NCBI RefSeq assembly: GCF_006385805.1
Contig: NZ_VFSG01000002.1
Location: forward strand, 186,001 to 250,000
Reading direction: 5' to 3'
DNA from: Streptococcus xiaochunlingii
Lineage (GTDB): Bacteria; Bacillota; Bacilli; Lactobacillales; Streptococcaceae
Length of the DNA stretch: 64,000 nt
In this document: piece after piece, positions 34,320-44,974 of the stretch
How positions within the stretch are numbered: position 1 is the stretch's first letter
Layout: each line of letters begins with the position of its first letter
Program-made: the position numbers and the translations under genes
Notes under the pieces: model-generated
Database searches by the model: none
Seen by the model: only the letters and a program-made list of their open reading frames with translations
Told to the model about the DNA's origin: nothing

Positions 34320-35413
34320 TTGAAAAACTGAAACGTATTCATTATATGTTTTACGTAAGCTTGGTCTTTATGGCCTTCCCTTTTGCTACTATTTTCTTTG
34401 GGCAAATTCCCTGGTGGCATTTCTTTTTTGCCCTCTTCTTTATGGTGAGCTATCTAGGGATCCTCATTACGGAAGATAAGAAACTGACCTGGTTTTTTTG
34501 GCTCTATCTTTTGTTTTATGTTGCAGGAAGTACCTTTTATATTGGAAGTAACTATATATGGTTTTACTACTATATTAGCAATATTTTAGTCTATCATTTT
34601 CGAATCTATCATTTTCGTTCCCCTTTTCTTTGGACGGCTGTTTTATCGCAATTAATCCTCTTTGGAGCCTTGTTATTTAATCCCTATTTGAGAAAAGACG
34701 AGTGGCTTTTTATACTGATTATTTGTTTGTTCATCGCGGTGATGACCTATAGCATGGTCCGGATTCGAATGATGGAGGAACTGAAAGTTGATCATGCCAA
34801 GCAAAACGCCCAGATCAATCTCTTGCTGGCGGAAAATGAACGTCAGCGGATTGGCCGCGATCTACATGACAGTCTAGGACACACCTTTGCCATGCTTAGT
34901 GTCAAGGCAGATCTAGCCGATCAATTCTTAGCATTCGGACAGGTTGAGAAGGCTCGGGAGCAGGTACAAGAGATTCAAGCCATTAGCCAAGAGTCCATGC
35001 ACCAAGTCCGGGAGATTGTGGAGAACTTGAAGCAACGAACCCTGGCAAGAGAGTTAGAAACTGTCCGGCAAATGCTAGAAGTGGCGCAAGTCAAAGTGGA
35101 GATCCAAAACGAGCTCGATACAGCTAGTATTTCCCCGATCCTAGAGTCTGCTCTGGCCATGGTGTCTCTGGAACTAGCCACCAATATGATCAAACATGCC
35201 AGAGCAACGCAGGCCCTTCTCACTTATCGCTCCACCGAAACAGGGGTAGAAATGGTCGCAGAAGACAACGGTATTGGCTTTGATAAGGTCTCCGATAAGG
35301 ACCTGCACTCGATCCGCGAACGGATTGCCTTGTTGGGAGGAGAGCTAGATATCAGTCATCAATACAAGCCGACCCGGATAGAAATACGGATCCCCTATCA
35401 AGAAAGGAAATAA
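34316..35413 (+). CDS. DesK/NarX-type sensor histidine kinase
   Basis: This 365-residue kinase has about five N-terminal membrane helices (10-148) with almost no extracellular domain, suggesting that it senses within the membrane or through the transporter. The HisKA_3 dimerisation domain carries the phosphorylated histidine H184 in R-D-L-H-D-S-L-G-H. The ATP-binding domain shows [12 protein letters not shown] near 285 and D-N-G-I-G-F near 314. It is encoded between the permease and the response regulator. Confidence 0.9.
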   Translation: MIEKLKRIHYMFYVSLVFMAFPFATIFFGQIPWWHFFFALFFMVSYLGILITEDKKLTWFFWLYLLFYVAGSTFYIGSNYIWFYYYISNILVYHFRIYHFRSPFLWTAVLSQLILFGALLFNPYLRKDEWLFILIICLFIAVMTYSMVRIRMMEELKVDHAKQNAQINLLLAENERQRIGRDLHDSLGHTFAMLSVKADLADQFLAFGQVEKAREQVQEIQAISQESMHQVREIVENLKQRTLARELETVRQMLEVAQVKVEIQNELDTASISPILESALAMVSLELATNMIKHARATQALLTYRSTETGVEMVAEDNGIGFDKVSDKDLHSIRERIALLGGELDISHQYKPTRIEIRIPYQERK

Positions 35414-35414
35414 T

Positions 35415-36014
35415 ATGCGCTTATTAGTTGCTGAAGACCAAAGTATGTTGCGTGATGCGCTCTGCCAGCTCTTGCTTTTGCAAGAGGACGTGGAAGAAGT
35501 CTTGCAGGCTGGAGATGGACAAGAAGCTATTCGCTTACTCGAAAGCCATCCAGTCGATATTGCTATTTTAGATATCGAGATGCCAATCAAAACAGGGTTA
35601 GAAGTCTTGGAATGGGCTAAAAGTCAACAACCCCAGCTCAAGGTCGTCATCGTTACCACCTTTAAGCGACCGGGTTATTTTGAGCGGGCCCTCAAGGCTG
35701 GAGTCGATGCCTATGTTTTAAAAGAACGCCGCATTACAGACTTGATGGCCACCCTGCATACAGTCTTGGCAGGGCAAAAAGAATATTCTCCTGAATTAAT
35801 GGAGGGAATCCTAACCCACCCCAATCCTCTAAGCTCTCAGGAGCAAGCGGTCCTAAAAGAAGTTGCCAAAGGAGCTTCTAACCAAGAAATTGCTGATCGG
35901 TTATTTCTCTCTAACGGGACCATCCGCAATTATATGTCAGCCATTCTGACCAAGTTGGATGCAGATAATCGGACTGAGGCAGCAAAGATCGCCCAAGAAA
36001 AGGGTTGGTTATAA
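35415..36014 (+). CDS. NarL/DesR-type response regulator
   Basis: This 199-residue regulator has a receiver domain with acidic pair E7/D8, phospho-acceptor D53 in A-I-L-D-I-E-M-P and the conserved lysine in V-L-K-E-R. A C-terminal LuxR helix-turn-helix ([30 protein letters not shown]) follows. It starts one base after the kinase stop. It probably activates the operon promoter near 32230. Confidence 0.92.
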   Translation: MRLLVAEDQSMLRDALCQLLLLQEDVEEVLQAGDGQEAIRLLESHPVDIAILDIEMPIKTGLEVLEWAKSQQPQLKVVIVTTFKRPGYFERALKAGVDAYVLKERRITDLMATLHTVLAGQKEYSPELMEGILTHPNPLSSQEQAVLKEVAKGASNQEIADRLFLSNGTIRNYMSAILTKLDADNRTEAAKIAQEKGWL

Positions 36015-36020
36015 GGAAGA

Positions 36021-36206
36021 AAAGAGAGTGGGACAGAAATCGGTAATTTCGTTAGAATTCGATTTCGTCGTCCCACCTCCGCACAGTTGAGTAGGGGTGT
36101 AAAAGCTGATGAAATCAGCGTAGTAGAGCCCACTCAACCACTGCGTCTTGCTCGACAATCCAAAGACAATTGAGAGGCTAGGACTTTTGTTCCAGCCTCT
36201 TTTTTG
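36021..36206 (+). repeat. Long structured interspersed repeat, copy 1
   Basis: About 185 bp recur, inverted, at 46929-47112 with near identity. It contains three nested dyads: GTGGGAC...GTCCCAC, TTGAGT-GGG...GCCCACTCAA around GCTGATGAAATCAGC, and a terminal GAGGCTAGGAC/GTTCCAGCCTC followed by T. Both ends can act as terminators. It separates the two-component operon from ilvB. Confidence 0.85.
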
Positions 36207-36257
36207 ATTAGATTTGTCAATTTTTTAGGAGAGCTCTCATTATTCGGATTTGGATAG

Positions 36258-36313
36258 AAAATTCAGAAAATTTGTTATTTTTACTTGAAAAGTTATTTGA
36301 AAAAAGGTATGAT
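36258..36313 (+). promoter_or_regulatory. ilvB promoter with CodY box
   Basis: AAAATTCAGAAAATT (36258-36272) matches the CodY consensus AATTTTCWGAAAATT at 13 of 15 bases. TTGAAA (36285-36290) and TATGAT (36308-36313), 17 bp apart, form the promoter. Confidence 0.75.
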
Positions 36314-36357
36314 AGTAGCATGCTCATTTGATAATCAAAGAAACAGAAAGGAGAGAC

Positions 36358-38058
36358 ATGGAGAAAATTACCTTAGAAACTGCAAAGACAGGTTCAGAGC
36401 TTGTGCTAGAAACGCTTCGAGATCTTGGGATTGATACCATTTTTGGCTACCCAGGTGGAGCGGTTTTGCCCCTTTATGATGCTATTTATAGTTTTAAAGG
36501 GATCAAACACATTCTTGGCCGACATGAACAAGGCTGCTTGCATGAAGCTGAAGGCTATGCCAAATCAACTGGGAAGCTGGGTGTAGCCGTCGTCACAAGT
36601 GGACCTGGAGCAACCAATGCCATTACAGGGATTGCGGATGCCATGAGTGATAGTGTTCCTCTTCTTGTGTTTACTGGTCAGGTCAACCGTTCTGGGATCG
36701 GGAAGGATGCCTTCCAAGAGGCAGATATTGTTGGGATTACCATGCCGATTACCAAGTACAATTACCAAGTACGTGAGACAGCGGATATTCCACGGGTTAT
36801 CACGGAAGCAGTTCATATTGCGACAACTGGGCGTCCAGGCCCCGTCGTCATTGACCTTCCAAAAGATGTCTCTGCCCTAGAAACTGATTATATTTACAAT
36901 CCGGCCGTTAACATTCCAAGTTACCAGCCGACTATTGAACCAAATGAATTACAGATTAAGAAAATCTTGAAGCAACTTGGCAAGGCTAAGAAACCAGTCC
37001 TCTTGGCTGGAGGTGGCGTCAGCTATGCAGAAGCGGCGGACGAATTGGTAGCCTTAGCAGAACGCTATCAGATCCCTGTGGTAACTAGTCTTCTAGGACA
37101 GGGGACGATTGCAACCAGCCACCCTCTCTTCCTTGGGATGGGAGGCATGCACGGTTCTTTTGCGGCCAACATTGCTATGACAGAAGCAGATTTCATGATT
37201 AGCATCGGTTGTCGTTTTGATGATCGTCTGACGGGAAATCCAAAGACCTTTGCGAAGAATGCCAAAGTCGCTCACATTGATATTGACCCAGCAGAGATTG
37301 GTAAAATCATTGCAGTCGATGTTCCAGTCGTTGGCGATGCCAAAAAAGCCTTAAAACAATTGTTAGCAGAGCCAGTGGTTCATACCAATACGGAGAAATG
37401 GGTTGAGAAAGTTACCCAAGATAAAAATCGGGTTCGTTCTTACGATAAGAAAGAACGCGTGGTCCAACCCCAAGCAGTTATTGAACGCGTGGGTGAGTTG
37501 ACCAAGGGGGATGCCATCGTCGTGACAGACGTTGGCCAACACCAAATGTGGGCTGCTCAGTACTACCCGTACCAAAACGAACGGCAGTTGGTGACTTCTG
37601 GTGGTCTAGGAACCATGGGATTCGGTGTCCCAGCCGCCATTGGTGCTAAGATTGCCAATCCAGATAAAGAAGTCGTGCTCTTTGTCGGAGATGGTGGCTT
37701 CCAGATGACCAACCAAGAATTGGCAATCTTGAATGTTTACAAGATTCCAATCAAGGTCATCATGCTCAACAACCATTCACTGGGAATGGTTCGGCAGTGG
37801 CAAGAAGCCTTCTATGATGGACGAACATCAGAGTCTGTCTTTGAAACCTTGCCAGACTTCCAATTGATGGCGCAAGCCTATGGGATTAAGAATTACAAAT
37901 TTGATAATCCCGAAACCTTAGAGAAGGATTTGGAAGTTATTACCGAAGATGTACCAATGTTCATCGAGATCGACATTTCTCGGAAAGAGCACGTTTTACC
38001 AATGGTACCAGCTGGTAAGAGCAATCATGAGATGTTGGGGGTGAAGTTTAATGCGTAG
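36358..38058 (+). CDS. ilvB: Acetolactate synthase large (catalytic) subunit
   Basis: It condenses two pyruvates, or pyruvate and 2-oxobutyrate, in the first common step of branched-chain amino acid synthesis. This ThDP enzyme of 566 residues has the catalytic glutamate in H-E-Q-G near 57, V-T-S-G-P-G-A-T-N near 77, a central FAD-type domain, and the ThDP motif G-D-G-G-F...N-N near 440-468. ATG 36358 follows GAAAGGAGA. It overlaps ilvN by 8 bases. Confidence 0.96.
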   Translation: MEKITLETAKTGSELVLETLRDLGIDTIFGYPGGAVLPLYDAIYSFKGIKHILGRHEQGCLHEAEGYAKSTGKLGVAVVTSGPGATNAITGIADAMSDSVPLLVFTGQVNRSGIGKDAFQEADIVGITMPITKYNYQVRETADIPRVITEAVHIATTGRPGPVVIDLPKDVSALETDYIYNPAVNIPSYQPTIEPNELQIKKILKQLGKAKKPVLLAGGGVSYAEAADELVALAERYQIPVVTSLLGQGTIATSHPLFLGMGGMHGSFAANIAMTEADFMISIGCRFDDRLTGNPKTFAKNAKVAHIDIDPAEIGKIIAVDVPVVGDAKKALKQLLAEPVVHTNTEKWVEKVTQDKNRVRSYDKKERVVQPQAVIERVGELTKGDAIVVTDVGQHQMWAAQYYPYQNERQLVTSGGLGTMGFGVPAAIGAKIANPDKEVVLFVGDGGFQMTNQELAILNVYKIPIKVIMLNNHSLGMVRQWQEAFYDGRTSESVFETLPDFQLMAQAYGIKNYKFDNPETLEKDLEVITEDVPMFIEIDISRKEHVLPMVPAGKSNHEMLGVKFNA

Positions 38059-38527
38059 AATGTTAACAGCCAAACTTCAAAACCGGTCTGGGGTTCTCAA
38101 TCGCTTTACTGGTGTCTTGTCTAGACGCCAAGTCAACATTGAGAGTATCTCGGTAGGGGCGACAGAAAATCCCAATGTGTCACGGATTACTATTATCATT
38201 GACGTCGCGTCTCATGATGAAGTGGAACAAATCATCAAGCAACTCAACCGCCAGGTCGATGTGATTCGCGTTCGAGATATTACAGATAAACCTCACCTCG
38301 AGCGTGAAGTGATTCTGATCAAGGTCTCAGCGCCTGCAGAGAAACGGGCAGAATTGCTAGCCATTATCCAGCCCTTCCGCGCGACTGTGGTAGACGTGGC
38401 TCCAAGCTCCATCACCGTGCAGATGACAGGAAATGCAGAGAAGAACGAAGCTCTCTTGCGTGTCATTCGTCCTTATGGGATTAAGAATGTCGCACGGACT
38501 GGTGCAACTGGATTTACCCGCGACTAA
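38051..38527 (+). CDS. ilvN: Acetolactate synthase small (regulatory) subunit
   Basis: This 158-residue regulatory subunit confers valine feedback inhibition. It has an N-terminal ACT domain (L-Q-N-R-S-G-V-L-N-R-F-T-G-V-L-S-R-R near 8-25) and a C-terminal ACT-like domain. Its start lies within the end of ilvB (8-base overlap), the standard coupling that keeps the two subunits in step. Confidence 0.95.
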   Translation: MRRMLTAKLQNRSGVLNRFTGVLSRRQVNIESISVGATENPNVSRITIIIDVASHDEVEQIIKQLNRQVDVIRVRDITDKPHLEREVILIKVSAPAEKRAELLAIIQPFRATVVDVAPSSITVQMTGNAEKNEALLRVIRPYGIKNVARTGATGFTRD

Positions 38528-38575
38528 AAATCCAACCTAAATTTGTTATAACAGCCTAACAGGCAATAAATATAG

Positions 38576-39616
<1,041 letters not shown>

Positions 39617-39629
39617 TGAGGTGATGGTG

Positions 39630-39656
39630 AAGTTGGGAGAAATCCCAACTTCTTTT
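39630..39656 (+). terminator. Terminator after ilvC
   Basis: AAGTTGGGA, loop GAAA, TCCCAACTT, then CTTTTT. Confidence 0.9.
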
Positions 39657-39745
39657 TCATCAATAGCAGAGATGGATTGGAAGGTATTTTCAACCATTTA
39701 GCAGAATCTGTATGAAGAGACGTGCCATATCGAGCATTTTGGGTG

Positions 39746-39800
39746 ATTTTTCTGAAAATTTGGAAAACACGCTGAAATTTTTGCAGTCTTTTGATATAAT
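39746..39800 (+). promoter_or_regulatory. ilvA promoter with CodY box
   Basis: ATTTTTCTGAAAATT (39746-39760) matches the CodY consensus at 14 of 15 bases. An extended -10 box TGATATAAT lies at 39792-39800. The spacing mirrors that at ilvB. Confidence 0.78.
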
Positions 39801-39831
39801 TAGATGAAATAAGGAGAAGAAGAGGAAGACT

Positions 39832-41082
39832 ATGATAACATCGAAAGATATCATAAAAGCCCACAAGGTCTTAAAGGGTGTGGTTGTTGAGACTCCCTTA
39901 GATTATGATCATTATTTATCCGAAAAGTATGGAGCGAAAATTTACTTAAAGAAGGAAAATGCTCAGCGGGTTCGTTCATTTAAGATCCGTGGAGCCTACT
40001 ACGCAATTTCTCAGTTACATGAAAAAGAGAGAGAGCGAGGAGTAGTCTGTGCTTCTGCGGGCAACCACGCTCAAGGAGTTGCCTACACCTGCCGAGAGAT
40101 GAAAATCCCAGCAACTATCTTTATGCCGATTACGACGCCTCAGCAAAAGATTAGTCAGGTTCGTTTCTTCGGTGGAGAGTATGTGACCATTAAATTAGTA
40201 GGAGATACCTTTGATGCTTCTTCTAAGGCGGCGCAGGAATATACTGAACTTAAAAACTGTACCTTCATTGATCCATTTGATGATGCCAATGTCCAAGCGG
40301 GTCAAGGAACTGTAGCCTATGAAATTCTAGAGGAAGCTAAAAAAGAGTCCATCGACTTCGATGCGGTGTTAGTACCAGTTGGTGGAGGTGGCCTCATCGC
40401 CGGAGTATCCACCTATATCAAGGAACAAGCGCCGGAAATCGAGGTGATTGGGATCGAAGCAGATGGCGCTCGGTCGATGAAGGCAGCCTTTGAAGCCGGA
40501 GGTCCAGTAAAACTCAAACAGATTGATAAGTTTGCGGATGGGATTGCTGTTCAAAAGGTTGGTCAGTTGACTTATGAAGCAACGAAAAAAAATGTTGAGA
40601 CCTTGATTGGCGTCAACGAGGGCTTGATCTCTGAGACCTTGATTGATCTATATTCTAAGCAAGGTTTGGTTGCAGAACCAGCTGGAGCTGCCAGTGTTGC
40701 AGCTTTGGAAGTGTTGAGAGAGTATATCAAAGGGAAGACCATTTGTTGTGTGATTTCTGGGGGGAACAATGACATTAACCGGATGCCAGAGATGGAAGAG
40801 CGGGCCTTGATCTATGATGGTATCAAACACTACTTCATCGTCAACTTCCCGCAACGTCCAGGAGCTTTGAGAGAGTTTGTAAATGATATCTTAGGTCCAA
40901 ATGACGATATCACGCGGTTTGAGTATATCAAACGGGCAAGTAAAGGGACTGGGCCAGTCTTGATTGGTGTCGCTTTGGCAGATAAGCATGACTATGCAGG
41001 ACTGATCAATCGGATTGAACAATTCGACCCTTCTTTCATTAACTTAAATGGAAATGAAACCCTCTATAACATGTTGGTATGA
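39832..41082 (+). CDS. ilvA: Threonine dehydratase (biosynthetic)
   Basis: It deaminates threonine to 2-oxobutyrate for isoleucine synthesis. This PLP enzyme of 416 residues has the Schiff-base lysine in R-S-F-K-I-R-G-A near 51, S-A-G-N-H-A-Q-G near 77, the PLP phosphate loop V-G-G-G-G-L near 184, and a C-terminal ACT-like regulatory domain (N-F-P-Q-R-P-G-A-L-R-E-F near 339). It has its own promoter after the ilvC terminator. Confidence 0.95.
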   Translation: MITSKDIIKAHKVLKGVVVETPLDYDHYLSEKYGAKIYLKKENAQRVRSFKIRGAYYAISQLHEKERERGVVCASAGNHAQGVAYTCREMKIPATIFMPITTPQQKISQVRFFGGEYVTIKLVGDTFDASSKAAQEYTELKNCTFIDPFDDANVQAGQGTVAYEILEEAKKESIDFDAVLVPVGGGGLIAGVSTYIKEQAPEIEVIGIEADGARSMKAAFEAGGPVKLKQIDKFADGIAVQKVGQLTYEATKKNVETLIGVNEGLISETLIDLYSKQGLVAEPAGAASVAALEVLREYIKGKTICCVISGGNNDINRMPEMEERALIYDGIKHYFIVNFPQRPGALREFVNDILGPNDDITRFEYIKRASKGTGPVLIGVALADKHDYAGLINRIEQFDPSFINLNGNETLYNMLV

Positions 41083-41143
41083 TGGATTCTTTAACAAAGA
41101 ACCACTTCTAAAAAGTAAATAAAATATAAAGGAGAATCAGGAA

Positions 41144-42031
41144 ATGATTTGGATTTTTCTATTGGCTATTCTAGTAGTTGGAGCTACTGTATTCATTAGC
41201 TCGCTCTATGTGGTGAAACAACAATCTGTTGCGATTATTGAGCGTTTTGGACGCTATCAAAAGATCAGCAACAGTGGAATTCATGTCCGTGCACCATTTG
41301 GAATCGATAAAATTGCGGCGCGTGTGCAATTGCGTCTCTTGCAAAGCGAGATTGTAGTCGAAACTAAGACACAGGATAATGTATTCGTTACCATGAATGT
41401 AGCGACACAATACCGCGTAAATGAAAACAATGTAACGGATGCTTACTACAAATTGATGCGCCCAGAAGCTCAGATCAAATCTTACATCGAAGATGCCTTG
41501 CGCTCATCTGTTCCAAAGTTGACCTTGGATGAATTGTTCGAGAAAAAAGATGAAATCGCCCTTGAGGTTCAAAAACAAGTAGCTGAAGAAATGTCGACCT
41601 ATGGTTACATTATCGTAAAAACCTTGATTACTAAAGTTGAACCAGATGCTGAAGTGAAGCAGTCAATGAATGAAATCAACGCTGCTCAACGGAAACGTGT
41701 GGCTGCCCAAGAATTGGCTGAAGCTGATAAGATTAAGATTGTTACCGCAGCCGAAGCAGAAGCTGAAAAAGATCGCCTTCACGGGGTCGGTATTGCAGAG
41801 CAACGGAAGGCCATTGTAGATGGTTTGGCAGATTCTATCAAGGAATTGAAAGACACCAATGTGAATTTGACAGAAGAACAGATCATGTCGATTCTTTTGA
41901 CCAACCAATATTTGGATACTTTGAATAATTTTGCAGAAAAACAAGGCACCAATACCCTCTTCTTGCCAGCAAATCCGGATGGCGTAGAGAATATTCGCAC
42001 CCAAATCCTCTCAGCTTTAAAAGCTAAATAA
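41144..42031 (+). CDS. SPFH/band 7 (prohibitin-stomatin) family protein
   Basis: This 295-residue membrane-anchored protein has an N-terminal helix (3-25), then an SPFH domain (V-K-Q-Q-S-V-A-I-I-E-R-F-G-R-Y near 24-38). A long charged coiled-coil follows, with A-A-Q-R-K-R-V-A-A-Q-E-L-A-E-A-D-K near 181-197. Such proteins oligomerise in membrane microdomains. The partner protease or NfeD gene sometimes found next to it is absent. AAGGAG precedes the start. Confidence 0.9.
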   Translation: MIWIFLLAILVVGATVFISSLYVVKQQSVAIIERFGRYQKISNSGIHVRAPFGIDKIAARVQLRLLQSEIVVETKTQDNVFVTMNVATQYRVNENNVTDAYYKLMRPEAQIKSYIEDALRSSVPKLTLDELFEKKDEIALEVQKQVAEEMSTYGYIIVKTLITKVEPDAEVKQSMNEINAAQRKRVAAQELAEADKIKIVTAAEAEAEKDRLHGVGIAEQRKAIVDGLADSIKELKDTNVNLTEEQIMSILLTNQYLDTLNNFAEKQGTNTLFLPANPDGVENIRTQILSALKAK

Positions 42032-42140
42032 CAAAATATCTGACTTTTTTAAAATTGTTCGTATTTTCAGCTATTATGGTTGACAAAATATGTAAAAAAT
42101 TTTATATTAGTATTGGAAATAATAATATAGGAGAAGAATC

Positions 42141-42356
42141 ATGGCTAAATCGAACTTCGAAAAAGTGGAATCAGTTGTTGGTTGGGTACGTGATAAAAAA
42201 ATCACTGGCTATCGTATTAGTAAAGAAACGAACGCCCGTGAAATGTCTATCATTGCACTTGCGCAAGGTCGTGCAAAAGTGAAGAACATTTCGTTTGAAA
42301 CTGCGCTTGGCTTGATCGATTTTTATGATAAGAATCATCAAAAATTCGAAAATTAA
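42141..42356 (+). CDS. Small helix-turn-helix-like protein
   Basis: This 71-residue protein begins M-A-K-S-N-F-E-K-V-E-S-V-V and contains K-I-T-G-Y-R-I-S-K-E-T followed by I-I-A-L-A-Q-G-R-A-K-V-K-N-I-S, an XRE-type helix-turn-helix layout with F-E-T-A-L-G-L-I-D-F-Y as the last helix. It is conserved in form, with a promoter-like TTGACA (42080) and AGGAG before the ATG, and ends at a strong terminator. The target is unknown. Confidence 0.75.
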   Translation: MAKSNFEKVESVVGWVRDKKITGYRISKETNAREMSIIALAQGRAKVKNISFETALGLIDFYDKNHQKFEN

Positions 42357-42368
42357 TCTTACATATAA

Positions 42369-42401
42369 AAAAGAAGGGGAAAAGCTTCCCTTCTTTTTAT
42401 A
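42369..42401 (+). terminator. Terminator after the small HTH gene
   Basis: AAAAAGAAGGGGAA and TTCCCTTCTTTTT form a long stem with T-tract. Confidence 0.88.
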
Positions 42402-42508
42402 TAGTATAAATCAGGATATCGTAGGAAAGTATCACTAGTTTTCTTCATATCTATCAAAGGATTTCAACAAGTTTATGTGTGGAATCTTTCTTTCAATTGA
42501 TAGTATTG

Positions 42509-42545
42509 AAAAACTCCCTCATCGGAAGGATTTCCAGTGAGGGAG
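42509..42545 (-). terminator. Terminator of the amino acid ABC operon
   Basis: AACTCCCTCA and TGAGGGAGTT pair directly downstream (minus strand) of the ATPase gene, with a T-run on the minus strand (AAAA at its left end). Confidence 0.82.
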
Positions 42546-42551
42546 TTTGTT

Positions 42552-43292
42552 TTAGTTTAAGAAACGTTGTAAGAATTCTTTGGTCCGTTCTTCCTTTGGA
42601 TTGGTAAAGATTTCTTTCGGATCACCTTGTTCAGCGATGACCCCCTTGTCCATAAAGATCACACGACTTGAGACGTCTCGTGCAAATTCCATTTCGTGTG
42701 TTACCACGATCATGGTTAAGCCTTCTTTGGCTAAGTCTTGCATAATTTTAAGAACTTCTCCGACCATTTCAGGGTCCAGAGCAGAGGTTGGCTCATCAAA
42801 CAAAATGGCATCTGGATCCATAGAGAGAGCACGAGCGATAGCGACCCGTTGCTTTTGTCCTCCTGAAAGTTGTTTTGGACGAGCAGCCCAATAAGGTTCT
42901 CTCATGCCAACTTTCTCCAAATTCGCTTTAGCAATCTTTTCTGCCGTTTCTCGGTCCCGTTTTAGGACAGTTGTTTGAGCGACAATGGTGTTTTCTAAGA
43001 CATTTAAGTTTTCAAAGAGGTTGAAGCTTTGGAAAACCATGCCCAATTTTTCCCGATAGTGGGTGAGATCGTAATCTGGATCGAGAACGTTTTGCCCCCG
43101 GTAGAGGATTTCTCCATCAGTCGGCGTTTCTAAGAGATTAATGGAGCGAAGGAAGGTAGATTTCCCGCTACCAGAGCTCCCGATGATGGAGATCACTTCG
43201 CCTTTCTCAACAGAAAGAGAGATGTCCTTCAAAACTTCGTTTTGACCGTAGGATTTTTTTAAGTGTTTGATTTCAAGTATTTTTTCTGCCAT
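42552..43292 (-). CDS. glnQ: Polar amino acid ABC transporter ATP-binding protein
   Basis: This 246-residue GlnQ-type ATPase powers uptake by the fused permease encoded upstream. It has Walker [10 protein letters not shown] near 36-44, signature L-S-G-G-Q-K-Q-R near 142-149, Walker [12 protein letters not shown] near 163-173 and the H-loop V-T-H-E-M. The start overlaps the permease stop by one base. It probably handles glutamine or a related polar amino acid; the exact substrate is unproven. Confidence 0.9.
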   Translation of the reverse strand: MAEKILEIKHLKKSYGQNEVLKDISLSVEKGEVISIIGSSGSGKSTFLRSINLLETPTDGEILYRGQNVLDPDYDLTHYREKLGMVFQSFNLFENLNVLENTIVAQTTVLKRDRETAEKIAKANLEKVGMREPYWAARPKQLSGGQKQRVAIARALSMDPDAILFDEPTSALDPEMVGEVLKIMQDLAKEGLTMIVVTHEMEFARDVSSRVIFMDKGVIAEQGDPKEIFTNPKEERTKEFLQRFLN

Positions 43293-44854
43293 TATTTCAC
43301 CTCTTTGACTTGCATTTGATTGGCACCAGTTGTATAGGTATCAGAATCTAAGCGACGTTCGATGTAACGAAGGATACGGGTGATAGTGAAAGTCAGGATA
43401 AAGTAAATAACCGCAATAATAGTAAAGGTTGGGAAGTATTGGTAGTTTTGAGTTGCGACCGTATTTCCTGTAAAGTAGAGTTCAACCACAGAGATAACAT
43501 TCAAGACCGATGTATCCTTGATGTTGATGACAAATTCATTACCTGTTGCTGGCAAGATATTGCGAATAACTTGAGGAAGGACGACCTTGCGCATGGTTTG
43601 TCCATGGGTCATTCCTAGAGCAGTCGCTGCTTCAAACTGACCAGTATCCACTGCTAAGATTCCTCCACGAACAATCTCGCTCATATAAGCCCCTGTATTG
43701 ATCGAAACAATAAAGATGGCGGCCCAGGTACGATCCAAGGAAATGTTGAAGGCTTGGGCTGAACCGTAGAAAATAACCATGGATTGAACGATCATCGGAG
43801 TTCCGCGGAAGATTTCAATGTAGACATTGAGGAACCAACCAAAGAATGTTTGCAAGGCAGCGAGAGCCTTGTTTTTAGACATAGGCGCAGTCCGGAAGAC
43901 ACCGATCAACAAACCGATAATCAAACCAGCAATGGTCCCTGTCATGGAGATGAGGAGGGTCATACCAGTTCCACGTAAGAACTGTGGGCCATTATCTTTC
44001 AAAATCTTCATCATTTGGCTGAAGAAAGTCTGCTCATCATCGCTAGCATCGCTGGAAGCTGGTTGCTTCTTGATCATATCATCCATGAGTTTGACTTGGT
44101 CTTCAGATGAAATTTTCGCTAGTGCCGCATTGACTTGGTCAAGTCTAGCGTCACCCTTCTTCATCCCGATAGCGATGGTCGCATCTTCTTCCCCAACTTC
44201 AAATCCTTTTTTGAATTGGATCATCTTAAATTTTGAATTAGCGGACTCAGCTGTCAAGGCTTCTGGACGCTCAGAAACATAGGCATCAATAACACCAGAT
44301 TCTAAAGCTTGGCGCATTTGAGCAAAGTCTCCCATTGCAGTTTCTTGTTTTGCACCCTTGAGTTGGGAGATGAGCGAGTAGAGGTAGACCCCTTGTTGAG
44401 AGGTGACCTTGGCATCCTTAAAGTCATCTAAACTAGTGGCATTCGCATAGTTTCCATCTTTGCGAACTAGCATGACTGGCTCACTAGTATAGTAGCTATT
44501 AGAAAAGGCAACCTCTTTTTTGCGCTCAGCAGTAGGACTCATCCCGGCGATGATCATATCGATTTTCCCAGAAGTGAGGGCTGGAATTAGTCCGTTCCAA
44601 GATGTTTTTACGATCAGAGGTTTTTTACCTAGTCCCTCAGCAACTTTTTTGGCGATTTGAACATCGTACCCGTTGGCATATTGGTTGGTGCCATCAATCT
44701 TTACGGCTCCATTTGAATCATCTTCTTGAGTCCAGTTGAAAGGAGCATACGCAGCCTCCATTCCAATCCGGAGATACTCATCTGCTTTGACAATATGGCT
44801 CATTCCCAGACACAAAAGTAGTCCGGTAAAGAGAGCATAAATTGTTTTTTTCAT
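43292..44854 (-). CDS. Amino acid ABC transporter, fused substrate-binding protein and permease
   Basis: This 520-residue protein combines a signal peptide (1-24), one extracellular substrate-binding domain (about 25-265; [27 protein letters not shown]) and a permease domain (about 290-505). The permease domain has the EAA loop [14 protein letters not shown] near 402-415. Fusion of receptor and permease is typical of GlnP-like importers of lactic acid bacteria, some of which carry two receptor domains; this one has a single domain. Confidence 0.9.
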   Translation of the reverse strand: MKKTIYALFTGLLLCLGMSHIVKADEYLRIGMEAAYAPFNWTQEDDSNGAVKIDGTNQYANGYDVQIAKKVAEGLGKKPLIVKTSWNGLIPALTSGKIDMIIAGMSPTAERKKEVAFSNSYYTSEPVMLVRKDGNYANATSLDDFKDAKVTSQQGVYLYSLISQLKGAKQETAMGDFAQMRQALESGVIDAYVSERPEALTAESANSKFKMIQFKKGFEVGEEDATIAIGMKKGDARLDQVNAALAKISSEDQVKLMDDMIKKQPASSDASDDEQTFFSQMMKILKDNGPQFLRGTGMTLLISMTGTIAGLIIGLLIGVFRTAPMSKNKALAALQTFFGWFLNVYIEIFRGTPMIVQSMVIFYGSAQAFNISLDRTWAAIFIVSINTGAYMSEIVRGGILAVDTGQFEAATALGMTHGQTMRKVVLPQVIRNILPATGNEFVINIKDTSVLNVISVVELYFTGNTVATQNYQYFPTFTIIAVIYFILTFTITRILRYIERRLDSDTYTTGANQMQVKEVK

Positions 44855-44974
44855 GTAGTCTCCTCTTCCTTTATAAATAGTATCATCTTATTGTACAGGA
44901 AATTGGTCTACTTTTCAAACCTGATAACCTTTTCATGAAAAAATGCTATAATAAACCAAAGGAGTATAGGGGAA

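Noticed and set aside
41097..41106. AACCACTTC before the SPFH gene, resembling the LytTR repeat
   Set aside because: A single imperfect copy without a second repeat or a promoter 11 bp downstream.
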